Below are positions 1-13,100 of a stretch of 49,103 nucleotides of DNA, in pieces (position 1 is the first letter of the stretch; the number at the start of each line of letters is the position of its first letter). Origin of the DNA: Apostichopus californicus (Eukaryota > Echinodermata > Holothuroidea > Aspidochirotida > Stichopodidae); assembly GCA_020650975.1 (NCBI GenBank), contig JAIPMN010000287.1, positions 826-49,928 of the forward strand, in the 5' to 3' direction. Under the pieces are notes generated by a model. It ran no database searches, had not been told where the DNA came from, and worked only from the letters and a program-made list of their open reading frames with translations. A program made the position numbers and the translations under genes.

Positions 1-819
1 AGGTTGGTGGAAAGGGAGCGAGGGGGGGGGGTGGGCATATGGGTGTGGATGAAGTTTGGTACTTCAGATTTCAGATAACATGGTCATCTCTAACAAGCTG
101 ACTTTCTCCCGATCATCTTTAACTTGACTTTAACTTGACTTTTAACTGGGATTAATGTTCTTCCTGAGCATTCCAATAACTGAAATGTAACATCGGTTTG
201 GTGATATGTACAAGTAGTGAAAGTTTGGCCGTTGTCTCTTGGGTATCGTAGATTAGAGGCAGCAACGTAAAGTTTGCTTTGTTTTACTGTGAATGCCAGG
301 ATTCCAAAGAGAGATGAAGAGATTAAAAAGTTTAATAATAAACTAACATACCCACATGCAGTTAACTTACCCTGGTTCCCGATGGATGTAGTTCTAAAAC
401 GATATCCTCTTATCCATGATGGAGACTTCCTAATTTTGGTAGGGACATACGTATACTTAGCCTGCCCTTGGTATACATTTCTGAAAATGGGACACCCCAA
501 CAATGTATTGGTATTGATAATTTTGTTTTTTTTTAAACAAGATTTGACACAATATTAGCCATTTCGTCTAAATGTTTATACACTACACATCTGGTGGTCC
601 ACGTGTACGTGTATAGAAGAACCATTACTTATAATACGTTACATTACGTACATCAAATTATGAATACATTACACCACTATACCTTCAGTGTTATACAGTA
701 AACTGTACAATCTTTGCATATTAGGTCATTGGTTTCTCATGTTGGTAAATCATGCTTCATACACAGTGGTACTTGCTGCCTTGATCACTTTAAGCCAACA
801 CCTCATTTCTCCTTCCCTC

Positions 820-1475
820 CCCTCCCCCTCCCTTCCCCTCTCACTTGTCCAGATCTGCTTACCTGTCAGGTTCGTATTAAATTCATCTATCTGTTAACTC
901 GTGCCTGTAGAGGGTTGTTCCCCCCTCTCCCTTCTCCCCTCCCATTGCCTCCCCTCTCCCCTCCCACTCTCCCTTTCCCTCACCCTCCCCCTTGTCTAGA
1001 TCCATCTGCCTGTTAGGTTCGTATTAAATTCATCTATCTGTTGACTCTGACATGTAGAGGGTTGTTTCTCCCCCTCTCTCATCCCCTCCCCTCTCCCCTG
1101 CCCCTCTCCCCTCCCGCTTGTTTGGATCTATCTGCCTGTCAGGTTGGTATTAAATTCATCTATCTGTTGACTTGTACATGTAGAGGGTTGTTTCTCCCCC
1201 TCTCACATCCCCTCCCCTCTCCCCTTCCCCTCTCTCCTCCCGCTTGTCTAGATCTATCTGCCTGTCAGGTTGGTATTAAATTCATCTATCTGTTGACTCG
1301 TACATGTAGAGGGTTGTTTCTCCCCCTCTCCTATCCCCTCCCCTCTCCCCTTCCCCTCTCTCCTCCCCTCCCCACCCGCTTGTCTAGATCTATCTGCCTG
1401 TCTGGTTCGTATTAAATTCATCTATCTGTTGACTCGTACCTGTAGAGGGTTGTTTCTCCTCATCCTCCTCCTCTC
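820..1475. repeat. CT-rich minisatellite, about 126-148 bp unit, 5 copies
   Basis: The core ATTAAATTCATCTATCTGTT recurs at 875, 1023, 1149, 1275 and 1411, giving spacings of 148, 126, 126 and 136. Each copy also carries a GTAGAGGGTTGTT segment and a variable CCCCTC-rich segment. Length variation sits mainly in the CT-rich part, as expected for slippage inside a higher-order repeat. Confidence 0.9.
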
Positions 1476-2421
1476 AGTGCCACCATCTCTCGTTATTCGC
1501 GTAATTCATTTCGATTCTAAAGCAGGTTGGAGGGTGAAGATTTAACTAGGAGGTGACAGTTTCAAGTGGTTTGTGACATGATGATTACAGCTTGCTCTAG
1601 TTTGGTTAATTTACCAAGATGAGATGGAAGAGTTGTTAATTTCCCCATAGACTTTTGTCAGGCTTTTTTAGGAATTGAAGCAAAGAACTTTATGTTATTG
1701 GAGCATTAGTACTACGTGGAACGTTCCTTCCTGTAGACCTGTAATAAGGTCGCAATTTGAGAAAAAAATATCGGTCCACAGACCCGGCATTTTCAAGGAC
1801 CCTTGTTAGTGTCTGTGCTGATATTGCTGAGGTTGTGGAAAATGCAGCCAGTGTTTTGTTTACCATTGTAGCACCATTGCTGATGTATGGTTGGTCACTT
1901 TATCTGACAGAAATTTTTGGCGTAATTGTGATGAAGCATCAGTTGTAGATACAGTATCTCTCAGAGAATCGGTGATAAATATGGTCTAAGCATCTATTGT
2001 GACTTAACTGCTGAAAGTAGTGGCAGTTTCAAATTTATGATATTATTGGCCGTAACGTTGATGTTTACCAATACATCCTATATATAAATTACATAGATTG
2101 TAAAGAAATTTCTTTCAGTATTGACATAAATGAATTTCATTCTGGACTGGGTCATAATTTGAGACTCGAACAACCATAAGGAAAAGTGACGATACTGGTC
2201 TCAACTACGATGGTCATGCTTTTGTGTAGACAGTGTCAAGATTTACAGTACAATTACAAACAAAGCATCGAATGTTGAGGACTATGGGATATTCTCCTGT
2301 GTACTGCTTTGAAAAGACATTCATCACAGATTTTAATTACTTTTTTTCCATTTCTTTCTATCATATTCTTGGAACTGATATAAACAATCCTTGAATATGC
2401 ATTTGAAGAAACTAACAGCAA

Positions 2422-2456
2422 GACTACGACCCCGACAACGACCCCGACAACGACCT
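2422..2456. repeat. Short 12-bp tandem repeat
   Basis: A CGACCCCGACAA-type dodecamer is repeated about three times. It falls in a minus-strand open frame (2254-2589) that has no other sign of coding. Confidence 0.6.
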
Positions 2457-3184
2457 CAGCAGTGTTTAAATGATAAAAATACCCAGAAGGCACTTTGTGC
2501 TGTAAACTCTGCTTACTATTAAATGTTTGTTTTATTAATAAGTAAACATCATGGAATTGGATGATCCAAGGGAATAAATATATAGTCAATAGTTAACAAA
2601 CAAACAAAAAAGGCACCATATTAGAAAAAAATGTCAACTTTTGTAGTCAATAATAATGGACCTCTAGTATGTCTCACTTTTATGACACTTGTGAAACAGA
2701 GCTCTCCCTCTAATTTTATTCATGGTTTTTACAGTGGCAGTGTGATTGATTGTCAATGTTAACCACTGATCAATACTTCTGAACACACAGAGACTTAGAA
2801 TTAATTCTCTGTATATTTTAACCAGGCGTCATATTTCATCTTTCAAATATCTTAAGCTTGGGAATTGTTTTTGTTTTTAAATATATTTGTCTGATGATCA
2901 AGGATGCGGCAAATGTCAATACACCCTCGCATGACAGTAAATCTTGAAGTGCTAAAGATGAGTGGGGCAAATTTTTGGAAAGAAGAATTTGCTGTGATAA
3001 TTGTTTGTTGTTTTTCCCTCCCTCTAGTTATTCATAAATTTTCATTTATCTCGAAGTATGTAACAAGAGGCTAACTAATAATATATCAGCGATTGTGAAT
3101 TAATTTTGTGAGATAACTGAGTTTTCTTTGCAGCGTTTGCCATGCAGGCAGAGTTATGCAACCATTGGTTGTGTTTTAATAATG

Positions 3185-3960
3185 AAAAATAGGATTGTAT
3201 AATGTAATGTAATGTTGTGTAACTTTAATCATGTGCAATGTAGTGTGATGTAATATAATCTTGTTGCAATATAATGTAATGTACTGTAGTATTGTGTAAT
3301 GTTATGCAACATTAGTATAGTGCAATGTAGTGTAAGGTAATATTATCTTGTTGTAATGTAATATACTGTAGTATTGTGTAATGTTATGAAACATTAAAGT
3401 TGTGTTGTGTAGTATAGTGCAATGTAGTGACATAATGTATCATAATTTTGTTTTAATATACTGTAGTATTGTGTAATGTTATGAAACATTAGTATAGTGC
3501 AATGTAGTGTAATGTGATATTATCTTGTTGTAATGTAATTTATATTGTGTAATGTTATGTAACATTAGTGTTATGTAGTATAGTGCAATGTAGTTACATA
3601 ATGTAATATAATTTTGTCGTAATGTAATGTATTATACTGTAGTATTGTGAAATGTTATGTAACATTAGTGTAGTGCAATGTAGTGTAGTGTAATATGATA
3701 TTATCTTGTTGTAAGTAATGTACTGTAGTATTGTGAAATGTTATGTAACATTAGTGTAGTGCAATGTAGTGTAGTGTAATATGATATTATCTTGTTGTAA
3801 TGTAATGTACTGTAGTATTGTGTAATGTTATGTAACATTAGTATAGTGTTGTGTAGTATAGACTGCAATGTAGTGTAATGTTATATTATCTTGTAATGTA
3901 CAGTAGTGTTGCATTAGTGTAAACGTAATGGTAGTATGTTAGTTTTAAATGTGAAGCAAT
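3185..3960. repeat. Tandem repeat of about 90 bp, about 8 degenerate copies (TGTAATGT-rich)
   Basis: The marker ATCTTGTTG, or a close variant, recurs at about 3258, 3345, 3444, 3522, 3610, 3702, 3788 and 3887, with spacings of 78-99. Each unit contains nested GTAATGT/GTAGT words and a TGTTATGTAACATTA semi-palindrome. The array ends less than 100 bp before the acceptor of the 4043 exon. Confidence 0.85.
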
Positions 3961-4042
3961 GAGATTTAGTGTTGTGTGGTGAATATTTATTGCACATAAT
4001 TGCCTTAATGACGAGTTTGAATTTTCTTTTCTATCCAAACAG

Positions 4043-4150
4043 GCTGCATCCTATGAGAAGGAGAAACAAGCCTTGAATCGTGAAGTACTGACCTTGAGCC
4101 AGAAGTTACTCGACACACGGTTTGAAATAAATAAACTGGAGGAAAAAAAT
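4043..4150 (+). CDS. BEGAIN/TJAP1-like exon: end of coiled coil
   Basis: The acceptor is ...CCAAACAG and the donor is AAT|GTAAGT. The exon codes for 36 residues in phase 0. Leu, Ile and Glu/Lys spacing is heptad-like (ALNREVLTLSQKLLDTR, INKLEEKN). The exon is too short to appear as a long open frame. Confidence 0.88.
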
Positions 4151-7100
4151 GTAAGTATATTCTATAAAATGATAATTAGGGGTCTCTTTACAATGCTACT
4201 GTGAATTCATTTCTAAATTCAGAACTGACTCACATAGTTTATGAATCACATGTCTGGAATATGTGATATGAAATTTAACCAGTCAAATAAACAGTTTTTT
4301 TAATGGAATTGCAGTATGGAGCAATTGCAAGATTCAACATTACAGTAATACCATTTCAACATGAGAGAGCAAGATTGCCATAATACTGTTCATCATTAAA
4401 ACAATAATAATTAAGGTAATTAGTTCAGTATTGCATAGTCTGCTTTCATTCTCGTCATGATATGACTACTGTAGATTGTATAGAAGGAAACGTTTCCGTT
4501 GAAATTTCAGCGAAATGTACGGTAAAGACATCGGGTCATTTTTAGTACACAAGGACTTCTTCATTCCTGATAGTTTCTTGTTCAAACATCCTGGCGAGAT
4601 TTTTGAAGGTCTTCACAGTAAATGTCAGATGCAATCATCCGACGATACATAAAATTGGTTAAAAGCATTCAACAGCATAGACAGAAAAACCAAAGGGGAA
4701 AACAAAGTGTAGAGACACCTGGACGAATTTATTGGAACGTGAGATGTAATAATGGATATGATGCTTGCTTGTGTATGTAAAACATATACTGTGCTTTGAA
4801 TGTGCACGACAACTCGTGTTCCACCAATCCAGATCCTCGTCTTCTTGAACGACTCACATTTGCCGAATTCATCCAGTCTCGACTTAGGCTGTCGCCGCCA
4901 AAGCGTCCAACTCTTCCCCTTCGCCCCATCAACATGAAATGGAAGATGTCGTGCCTCTCATTATTTTGAGCTCTCCAGCTCACAATTTCAGCGGCTAAAT
5001 GCTCAAATTTACAAGTCGAGAGCAGATGGGATGGGAGCAATGCACGCTGGAGAGGCGGACGTCTGGTTTATGCTAGATAAAAAAGAACTTGAAAATCTAG
5101 CAATGTGACAGAGGATGACTATCTCCGCTGTGCATCTTCAGAACAGTCATAATTAGCTCGCCGCTATTCCACCGGTTGATGGAAACTGTCGGCTGTAATA
5201 CTAGTATAGTAGAAGACCGATTAGGCAGTGGAAAGTCTCAAGCCACGAGCACTAGTTACTTCTCCCAGCAGAGGATGAGGGGGCTGGATGAATAATTCTG
5301 AAACAACTGTCATGTCTATTATTGAGAGTCAAGAGGATTTTACATTTGAATCATTATCATCACATGTAAAAGAATGTCTCATTTATACAAAAAAGTTTCG
5401 TACTTAGGAAAAAGACAAGTTTTCTGCTTATATGTGCGTAGAAAGTTGCTGCGTTGGGGAATGTGTAGTTTGCAAAAAGGGAAGTTTGAAAGGGGCAAGA
5501 TGTTGTCTGCGAGAAATATTAATTCCCTCATGTGTTACACTCCATTATTACATCCACAAAATAAAAATAATTCAACAAAAATGATCACTCTGGATATAAA
5601 CCCTATCCTTACCTTGGTTGTTTTTAAACCGATCATTATTCAAAGTGAAGAATAATGAAAAGAGCAAACAATATTAAAGAGTATACCATATGGAGAATGT
5701 TAATTTGCACTCCCAAACCTTAACTGATATAAATAAGTTCAATAACAGAGACGCAGAGTCGGTTGTATTTCCTTTGCGTCTATCAATATCATCTTTAATT
5801 TCTAGCATATTTGGGAGAATATAGTTGATGACCTTTAACTTTCATATATTAAACTGTACACCAAGATCAAAGTGAACAATAATGAAAAGAAAAACAAATA
5901 TTAAAAGAATATATACAATATGGAGAATGTTAATTTGCAGTCCCAAACCTTAACTGATATAAATAAGTTCAATAACAGAGACGCAGAGTCGGTTGTATTT
6001 CCTTTGCGTCTATCAATCTCATCTTTAATTTCTAGCATATTTGGGAGAATATAGTTGATGACCTTTAACTTTCATATATTAAACTGTACACCAAGATCAA
6101 AGTAAAGAATAATGAAAAGAAAAACAAATATTAAAAGAATATATACAATATGGAAAATGTTAATTTGCAGTCCCGAACCTTAACTGATATAAATAAGTTC
6201 AATAACAGATACGCACAGTCAGTTGTATTTCATTGGCGTCTATCAATATCGTCTTTATTCTTTGCTTCACTTGTTACATTTCAATATTCCTTACGTTTTT
6301 GCTTTCTTTTTCCCCCGCCATACTGATTTTTTCTTTTTTTTTTTTTGCATCTGAAAGAGACAGCAATAAGCCTGATATGATTAATAGTTTCAATTGTTTT
6401 ATTTGATTAATCGCAGCAACGGTACAAGAAAGATTGTGAATTAGCTGTTCAGCTTCTCCAGTGCACTCCTTCAGGGGCCTATCAGCAACACAAAATCAGC
6501 ACGGTGAGTAGTATGACAGTGGACTGTCAATAACATAGTAGCAGTGCAGGTTTGGAGGTGTTTGTGGTTAGGGGAAGGAGTGGGGGTGGGGGGGGGGGTA
6601 GAAATGCAAAGTGAGAACCGTTTCTCTCATTGCAAAAATAAATCAACAAACAAACAAGAAATGAAACAAGGAATTATATGGGAAAAAAATCATTTGTAAT
6701 AGCCTGTTGATCACAAGGACAATGTAACCTCTCCGGAGCAGAGCTCGTGTGTATCGGGATGTACAAACGTGTTTGTCATTCAGTTCCTATGGCGATCATG
6801 CGGGATCTTTCTAGGTGCCCAAGGATGTCTTGGAAGTAACCTGCATGTATTATGGAGCCCTTCTTTCTGTTGGTCAGTCTGTGATGTCAGTCAATATTAA
6901 AAAAAGGGGTCTGTTTAGTTATGGTTATGGATAATAATCTGAGATTTTTGAAATTGTAGGTAACCTTTTGGATGAAGGTAACTAATGGCAGGTGTAGGTC
7001 AATTTTGGAAACTTTATTTTTTTTTTGTAGCATGCTGAAATATCGGGGCAGTATCAAAAAGCATTAATGAAGAACTGAGACTTTTAATAATGTGAAAGTT

Positions 7101-10100
7101 TTAGTTCACCACAAAATAAAAAGAATATCTCATACTTTTTTTAAAATTTAGTGTAGTTGACACAGCACTACTATTTCAACCTAGGTTTATCATTGCCATT
7201 CCACAATACATACAGTCTACCACTGTAGAGCACTGTGCGCTTTTATCATACTACCCTACACGTAGCAGCAGTCCACGCCTGATTTCTAGTAAGGGATTGA
7301 CTTTCCCACGAGTATTCTATGGACGAGATTGTATCTTTCGCATTATTCCGGCTTGCGGACGTCATCATCCTAAAACCTCCCTTCTCCTATGACGGAGATA
7401 AACCCAGAGCCGCTCGCCTCTGATGTTATGAAGGAAACAGCGTGTTGCCCTCTAGTGATATCCAATTGGCAACCTTCGTCGTCAGCTGTGGGTGCCTGGA
7501 TATTATGCATTTAATCAGTGCGTGCCCATCGGGGGTTAACACCAACCTGCAAATGACATGTAGCTCTGAGCTGTATTTTATTGGCAAACAGTTGATCACG
7601 GTTAAAAAACCTGTTAGAGCTGGAACCTTTCGAAAGCTTATGCAAATGTAAAGCCGAGCCAGTTCTGTTCAGACACGGAGAAAACAAGAGTGTCGGTCGA
7701 AGACTCACTTCCGCACGAAACTGGTGACACAGTTTCCGTCCGACGTTGTTCGTCACGACAAATTTGGGAGGAAGAAAAGAGCTCTTCATGGACCATTTGC
7801 TCATTTGTTGTTTACTTGATCCAGCATTTTAAAGCAGCTTTTTGTGTTTGGGCAACAGTTTTGTCAACCATGCACAGTATTTTGCAAAAAGCAAGATTGC
7901 AATTGAGCAAAAGAAGAAAAACTTGTCAGTATTGTTGCACTAAGTGAAGACTGAATGAGTATTCCTTGAATTTGGTTCTCAAAAATTTCGTCTGTCAGAC
8001 ATGTTCCATTTTAGTGGTACTCGCAGACAGACAAAGTTTATTTCCTTGTTTGGAAATTATCATTTTATCGATATTCGGTTTAACAATGACTTGGAAGCGG
8101 TAAAATTTCTAGTAGCCACGGATTCTAGAGACTGACTCATTCTCTAACCCATATTTTTAACGTGAAGAAAATGCTGCGTGCAAAGCAAAACAAAAAAGGA
8201 GAAAAAAGTGTTTTAATGTCCTTGAGAACTCTTCTCATAGTATTTGTATTTAAATAGCATCCTATGTCAGTGATCCAGTTACAGTACAGTGCTGTTCAAG
8301 GTAAAGTTAATGCCAAAACACTTTAACGACATTGTAGGTGCTAATTTTAGTACTTTATCAAATGGCAAAGAAAAGTTGATGGAAACCTGTTTAGCAAACT
8401 CCTTTTAAGATTCATGGTGTGAGGTTAAACTACAAACATCCTCCTGTCGAACAGTGAACACATCCTACACAGTAATGCTAGTGTCTGTCAATATTATGTG
8501 AAAACTGAATTTGAAACCGAAGCTCAAAGGAGACATGACATTAAAGCACTATGTTTCTTCTTTTGGGTAGGGCTGTCTTGAAATCAAACTTTTTTTGAGT
8601 AGTTTTCTCAGTTTTGACACAAATAAAGACAGGGCCGGTGCTCTCTCTGAAACTGTTGGAATCAAATCGTAGACCTAGAAGAAGCTAGTTTATACCTCAT
8701 TTGTGTATTTGGGTATTCTGTGTAATATCTTAAGTAATTAATGCAATTTTAAGTAGGAAATTTCTGTTGACTTTCTTTCACCACACCCCCTCCCCCTACC
8801 CCCCCCCCCTTCCAAAGCAAAATAAGTGGCAACAACTCTGCTCCAATCTTTGTGTGCACAGTTGACTCTGGAATGATATCTGCTCATAAAGAGTGTAAGA
8901 ACAACTGTAGTTCTGTATAGTCCAAATTGAAAGGTTTAGTTTGCAGACATGTGTCAAGTGAAGTGATAAAGTTGGCTTTGTTATGTAGATTAACCAGACC
9001 AGAGACTATTTTTCCTTTACAGCACCAAACTGACTGCCTTTTTCTGTTCTTTCAGCCCTTCTTTTCATTTATTCCCCCCACCCCCCCTCACCCATGCAAT
9101 TCCCCGGTTCCTAAATAATGACAAATTTGGTAATTGAATCACCTGTTAAAAAATTATCGCTGGCTTTCTTATATGTTTAAGACATGCACTGGCGGATCCA
9201 AGGGGGGGCCAAGGGGGGCCATGGCCCCCCCCCAAAGGTGAGCCAAAAAGTGTTTCCGAACATCCGCTAAATCATATGATTGGAAATTAAAGAAATCGAG
9301 AGGAATAGCAGTGGTAGACTAGTCTAAACCTTTTCGTTTTCTGGTTTAAAATTAAATGCAGAGCTCCCAACTGACCTGCAATTCGCGGGAATTACACCCA
9401 TTCTTACACCCAAACCCGCTGACCCGCACAAACTTTCGAAAAAAACGCATTGTAATTGTCAAGTATGCATAAAAAAAATTGCATCAAATTTTGACTTAGC
9501 AACCATCATTTTTTTAGCATTTAGCATAATAGAGTATAAAACCTCCTTTACAGCATCATTTGAACCTCAAATTAGCCTATATTTCTTTTCATTGGGGCGA
9601 GCAGCGAACATTTTCATGCCACGGGAAAGAATGAATTATCACCTACTATTCAATTTATTGATGTTACACACCAAAAAATGCATATTTCTCAGAAAATTTT
9701 TGGTGACAAAAGCCTTTCTAAGTGCCACCATTTTACATGTAGGCATCACCAGGATTCCAAAAAAATTCAAAAGGGGAGGGGGACACCCCCTCCCCTTATA
9801 CCCCTCCCCCAGGACGGCGATTCGTGGCATGGACCAGCATTCGCTTCTTAAGAGTTGGGAGCTATGTAAATGTATGAGCATGAGGATTTACAGTTTAACA
9901 CCATTTTGCAGTTACAGGCTGGTTGTAAGAAATTTATAACCTATGAGAAATAAAATTTCTTGAGAAAGATGATCCCAACTTTGTTTTATAAATATTTTAG
10001 AAAATTACACCTGGGAAACATTTAAATTAACATCACCATTGTACACTTTTGTCGCACCAAATTGCATCTGAGGGCATTCAGCAATAGAAAATTTTCCAGG

Positions 10101-13100
10101 GGGCACCCCCTCCCCTTAGACCCCTCCCCCATATCACTCTCATGCCACTTTGACCCCTCCCAAACAAAGGCCCTGGATCCGCCAGTGAAGACATGTCGAT
10201 CCATAGAGGACAGAATCCTGCTAAATAATATAGAGAAGCCGTGCAGGCATTTCCCTGTGCCCATGCACTGATTCAAACAAAAACAAGATTTTTACGTAAA
10301 TGCAACAAATCTGTCGGTCAGCATTATGACCGGCTGTAAGCTACAATTCAACTTCATCTTGATGTAAAGTCAAGATACACTATCTCACCATCACTTGACA
10401 CACTTATAGGACCGGTATCCTGAAGCACTCGATAAAGAGACCCGACCTCTCGATAAAAAGTAAAAAGGTTAATGCTCAATACAACAGTCATACTCAACGT
10501 GCTGTTAGTCCTCGTCCGAGGATACAATCTCTCTCCGTGCAAACGTTGTAAGTGTATTCAGTAATGGAGATAAGATGGTCAGGCTGGTAAAGGTAAACTT
10601 GCTGTCAAACAGAGTGGTATTATATTAATGAAAGAGTTATGTAGTTAAACATTAAAAATGGTGACCTCTTTTAAATTAAAAAGGCTCCTTAGAACGGTAG
10701 AATTGCATATTCATAGATTTTAGCTATATGTTGTTCAAGTTTGCAGTTTTTTTTTTTTTATAATGGGTCAAGATTTTAAGTGACAGTTTTTCTAAAATGA
10801 AAAGATTCGAGAAAGATTTGTGGCGTATGCTGCAGAGATTATATTGTGACTCAAGTCACACACGCAACTTGATCAGGAAAGTCCACCCGACCTCAAAATA
10901 AAGTGACTTGTCACAACTCGTTGTCATCCATATTCCTTCTAATCTTTAGCCTGTTAGACTGAAAAGTTTCAGAAAGTTGTTCTGTTGAGGTTCTATCTAA
11001 ACCAGCTCAGTTTTCTCTAGAGAAAGCCATATTTTAGTACATTTTTAGTAGAACATGCTTGTCTTTATTCTTTGTAACATTAATATTGGATTAAATTTGT
11101 GAAAACATCAAAGATGATGCAAAAGGGTATGAAAAACCACAAACATTAAATTACAGATTTAGAATTAAGAAGCAAATTAAAGAGACCATTGTTTGACAAG
11201 TTAAAAGTAGAAAAGCTCCTCTCTAAATTTGTAAGGAAAACAATCCCATACATGATTGTGAACATTAACAACATTACTGCACAAATGATGCAATAACAGA
11301 TAATGTTTCTTCTACAATTGCAATCAACCACCCTGCTTTTTTTTCCCCTCTTTTTTATAACATTTGTTATCAAAATTTCAAGAGAAATCTCTCTAGCTTG
11401 AACAGGCAATCATAAAATTTCCCCTTCCCCCCCACCCCCACCGACAGAGTCTTGTTATAGGGATTCTATTAATAGCAAGTTCCACCACACGAGCTCACTT
11501 GCATTCCTAAAATCCTCAGCCATATACCATTAACGTCTGCATTCATATACTAATATCAATACGAACATTTTGCTGGATAAATTATTTCCATTCGTGTGAC
11601 ATGGGTACCATTATTACTTAAGTCTCAAAGAGAGTAGAATCGATAAGTTATGCAGACAGAAAATAAATACGTTCGCTTTGAGCTTAACTCTAAAATGCTT
11701 TACTGTATTTGCATTATTAAAGTTGGACATGGTTCCTTGATTGCTAATTACTCAAAAGAGAGTAGCATTGTGACAAATTATACAGACAGAAAATAAAATA
11801 CATTTGCTTCAGGTTTTTAACTTTTAAGATGCTTATTTTCATTTCAATGAGTTCTTCAAGATTGATGTAATAGAAAATACTATTTAGAAGCTTCCGTGAA
11901 GAAGCGTATTCTGTCGGGATAATCCATCAAGCTTGGTTAATAGTTACTTTAGTTTTCTCGTTTGTCTATTTTCTTCTCTTTTTTCCTTTTGTTATGTTAT
12001 TGTTTATTTTTCAATTGATAAAAACGACATTTACAAGCAGTTTTATGATGTATCTAAGTTTTAGAATATTATAGACCTCTTTAATGGACACACAGAATGA
12101 GATTAAGTGAAGTGCAGTTTCTTTGATTAGTTAAATTGCTTTCAAGCCTTTTATGATAAAAGCTTAAAAAAATAATTTAAAAACACTCTTTGTGTGAAAG
12201 TGAATTTCACCGTCTCAGTCAACTTGAACAAGATTCAAGGAAGCAAGTTGACAAAAAAAAAAAAACTTGGTTTATTACTGCCTTTAAGCCTCCGTTTACA
12301 ATATTCATAAACAAGACTACAGGAAAACATGAACGAACATAAATTTGAGAGTGTTCGATAAAAAGTTTATTAAGCTATATTTACCTCAACAAGCGTCCCC
12401 TTCATCTATATACCCAAATATATCACAAAGGCCAAAAGCATGAAATTTGCCAAATAAGTCTATATATTTTCTAATATTGATTTATTTATAACTTCACAGA
12501 TAGCAGAGAACAGAAAATGGTCATGTTTTACGTGCAGTTGACACATTTTACATGCAGTGTATTTAACATATCATGTTCTCCATATATACATTACGTTTAG
12601 GGATACGTGAATTTCTCACATCCTTTAAAAAGTATATTACCGACAGATTGTGCACGTTTAGATCCATTTGGCATGTAAGACTTTGACATGCATTTGAGGT
12701 AGATATGGCACACTGCCACATCTATGTTATGTGTATATACGTGGCCTACAATTCATTTGAATGTGCACAGGATTAATTAGGGGACGGGGGGGGGGGGATT
12801 GGCAATTTTNNNNNNNNNNNNNNNNNNNNNNNNNNNNNATTGGCAATTTTACCAGACTAAATTTTGTTGTGGCATGAGCCTTTATGGTCAGGCTGTAGGC
12901 AGTTAAATATTATACAAAAGAGGAAGGGTGTGGTTGGGGGAGGGGGGGGGGAGGTGGTGGTTGAATGTGACTTATTTGAATCAGGGTAGGGTTCTCCTGC
13001 AGTCAAAAATTGAAAGTTTAATTGTCAAATGGTACGTATGTAAATTTGGGCAATAATAAGGTCCAATTGAAAAGTACTTTTGAATTTTGGAATAATCTTC

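Larger units (their letters stand above)
1..4042. other. Non-coding left flank / intron of the BEGAIN-TJAP1-like gene
   Basis: No supported exon. The region lies upstream of the first recognised exon of gene 1, which starts at a splice acceptor, so at least its right part is intron. It holds two tandem-repeat blocks, listed separately, and short T- and C-rich tracts. A G-run sits at about 21-30. The open frames over 688-1415 come from the CT-rich repeat and do not look like a gene. Confidence 0.6.

Noticed and set aside
714..1415. Pro/Leu-rich open frames on plus (100 and 124 codons)
   Set aside because: They are translations of the CT-rich minisatellite and repeat with its unit.
4729..5040. 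103-codon Arg/Ser-rich minus-strand frame
   Set aside because: It sits in an intron, has no recognisable domain, and nothing in the splice context supports it. Kept only as a note.
9361..9861. A second nested element bounded by AGCTCCCAACT and AGTTGGGAGCT
   Set aside because: The 11-bp inverted repeat is real, but no target-site duplication flanks it, so it may be internal structure of the hAT-like element.
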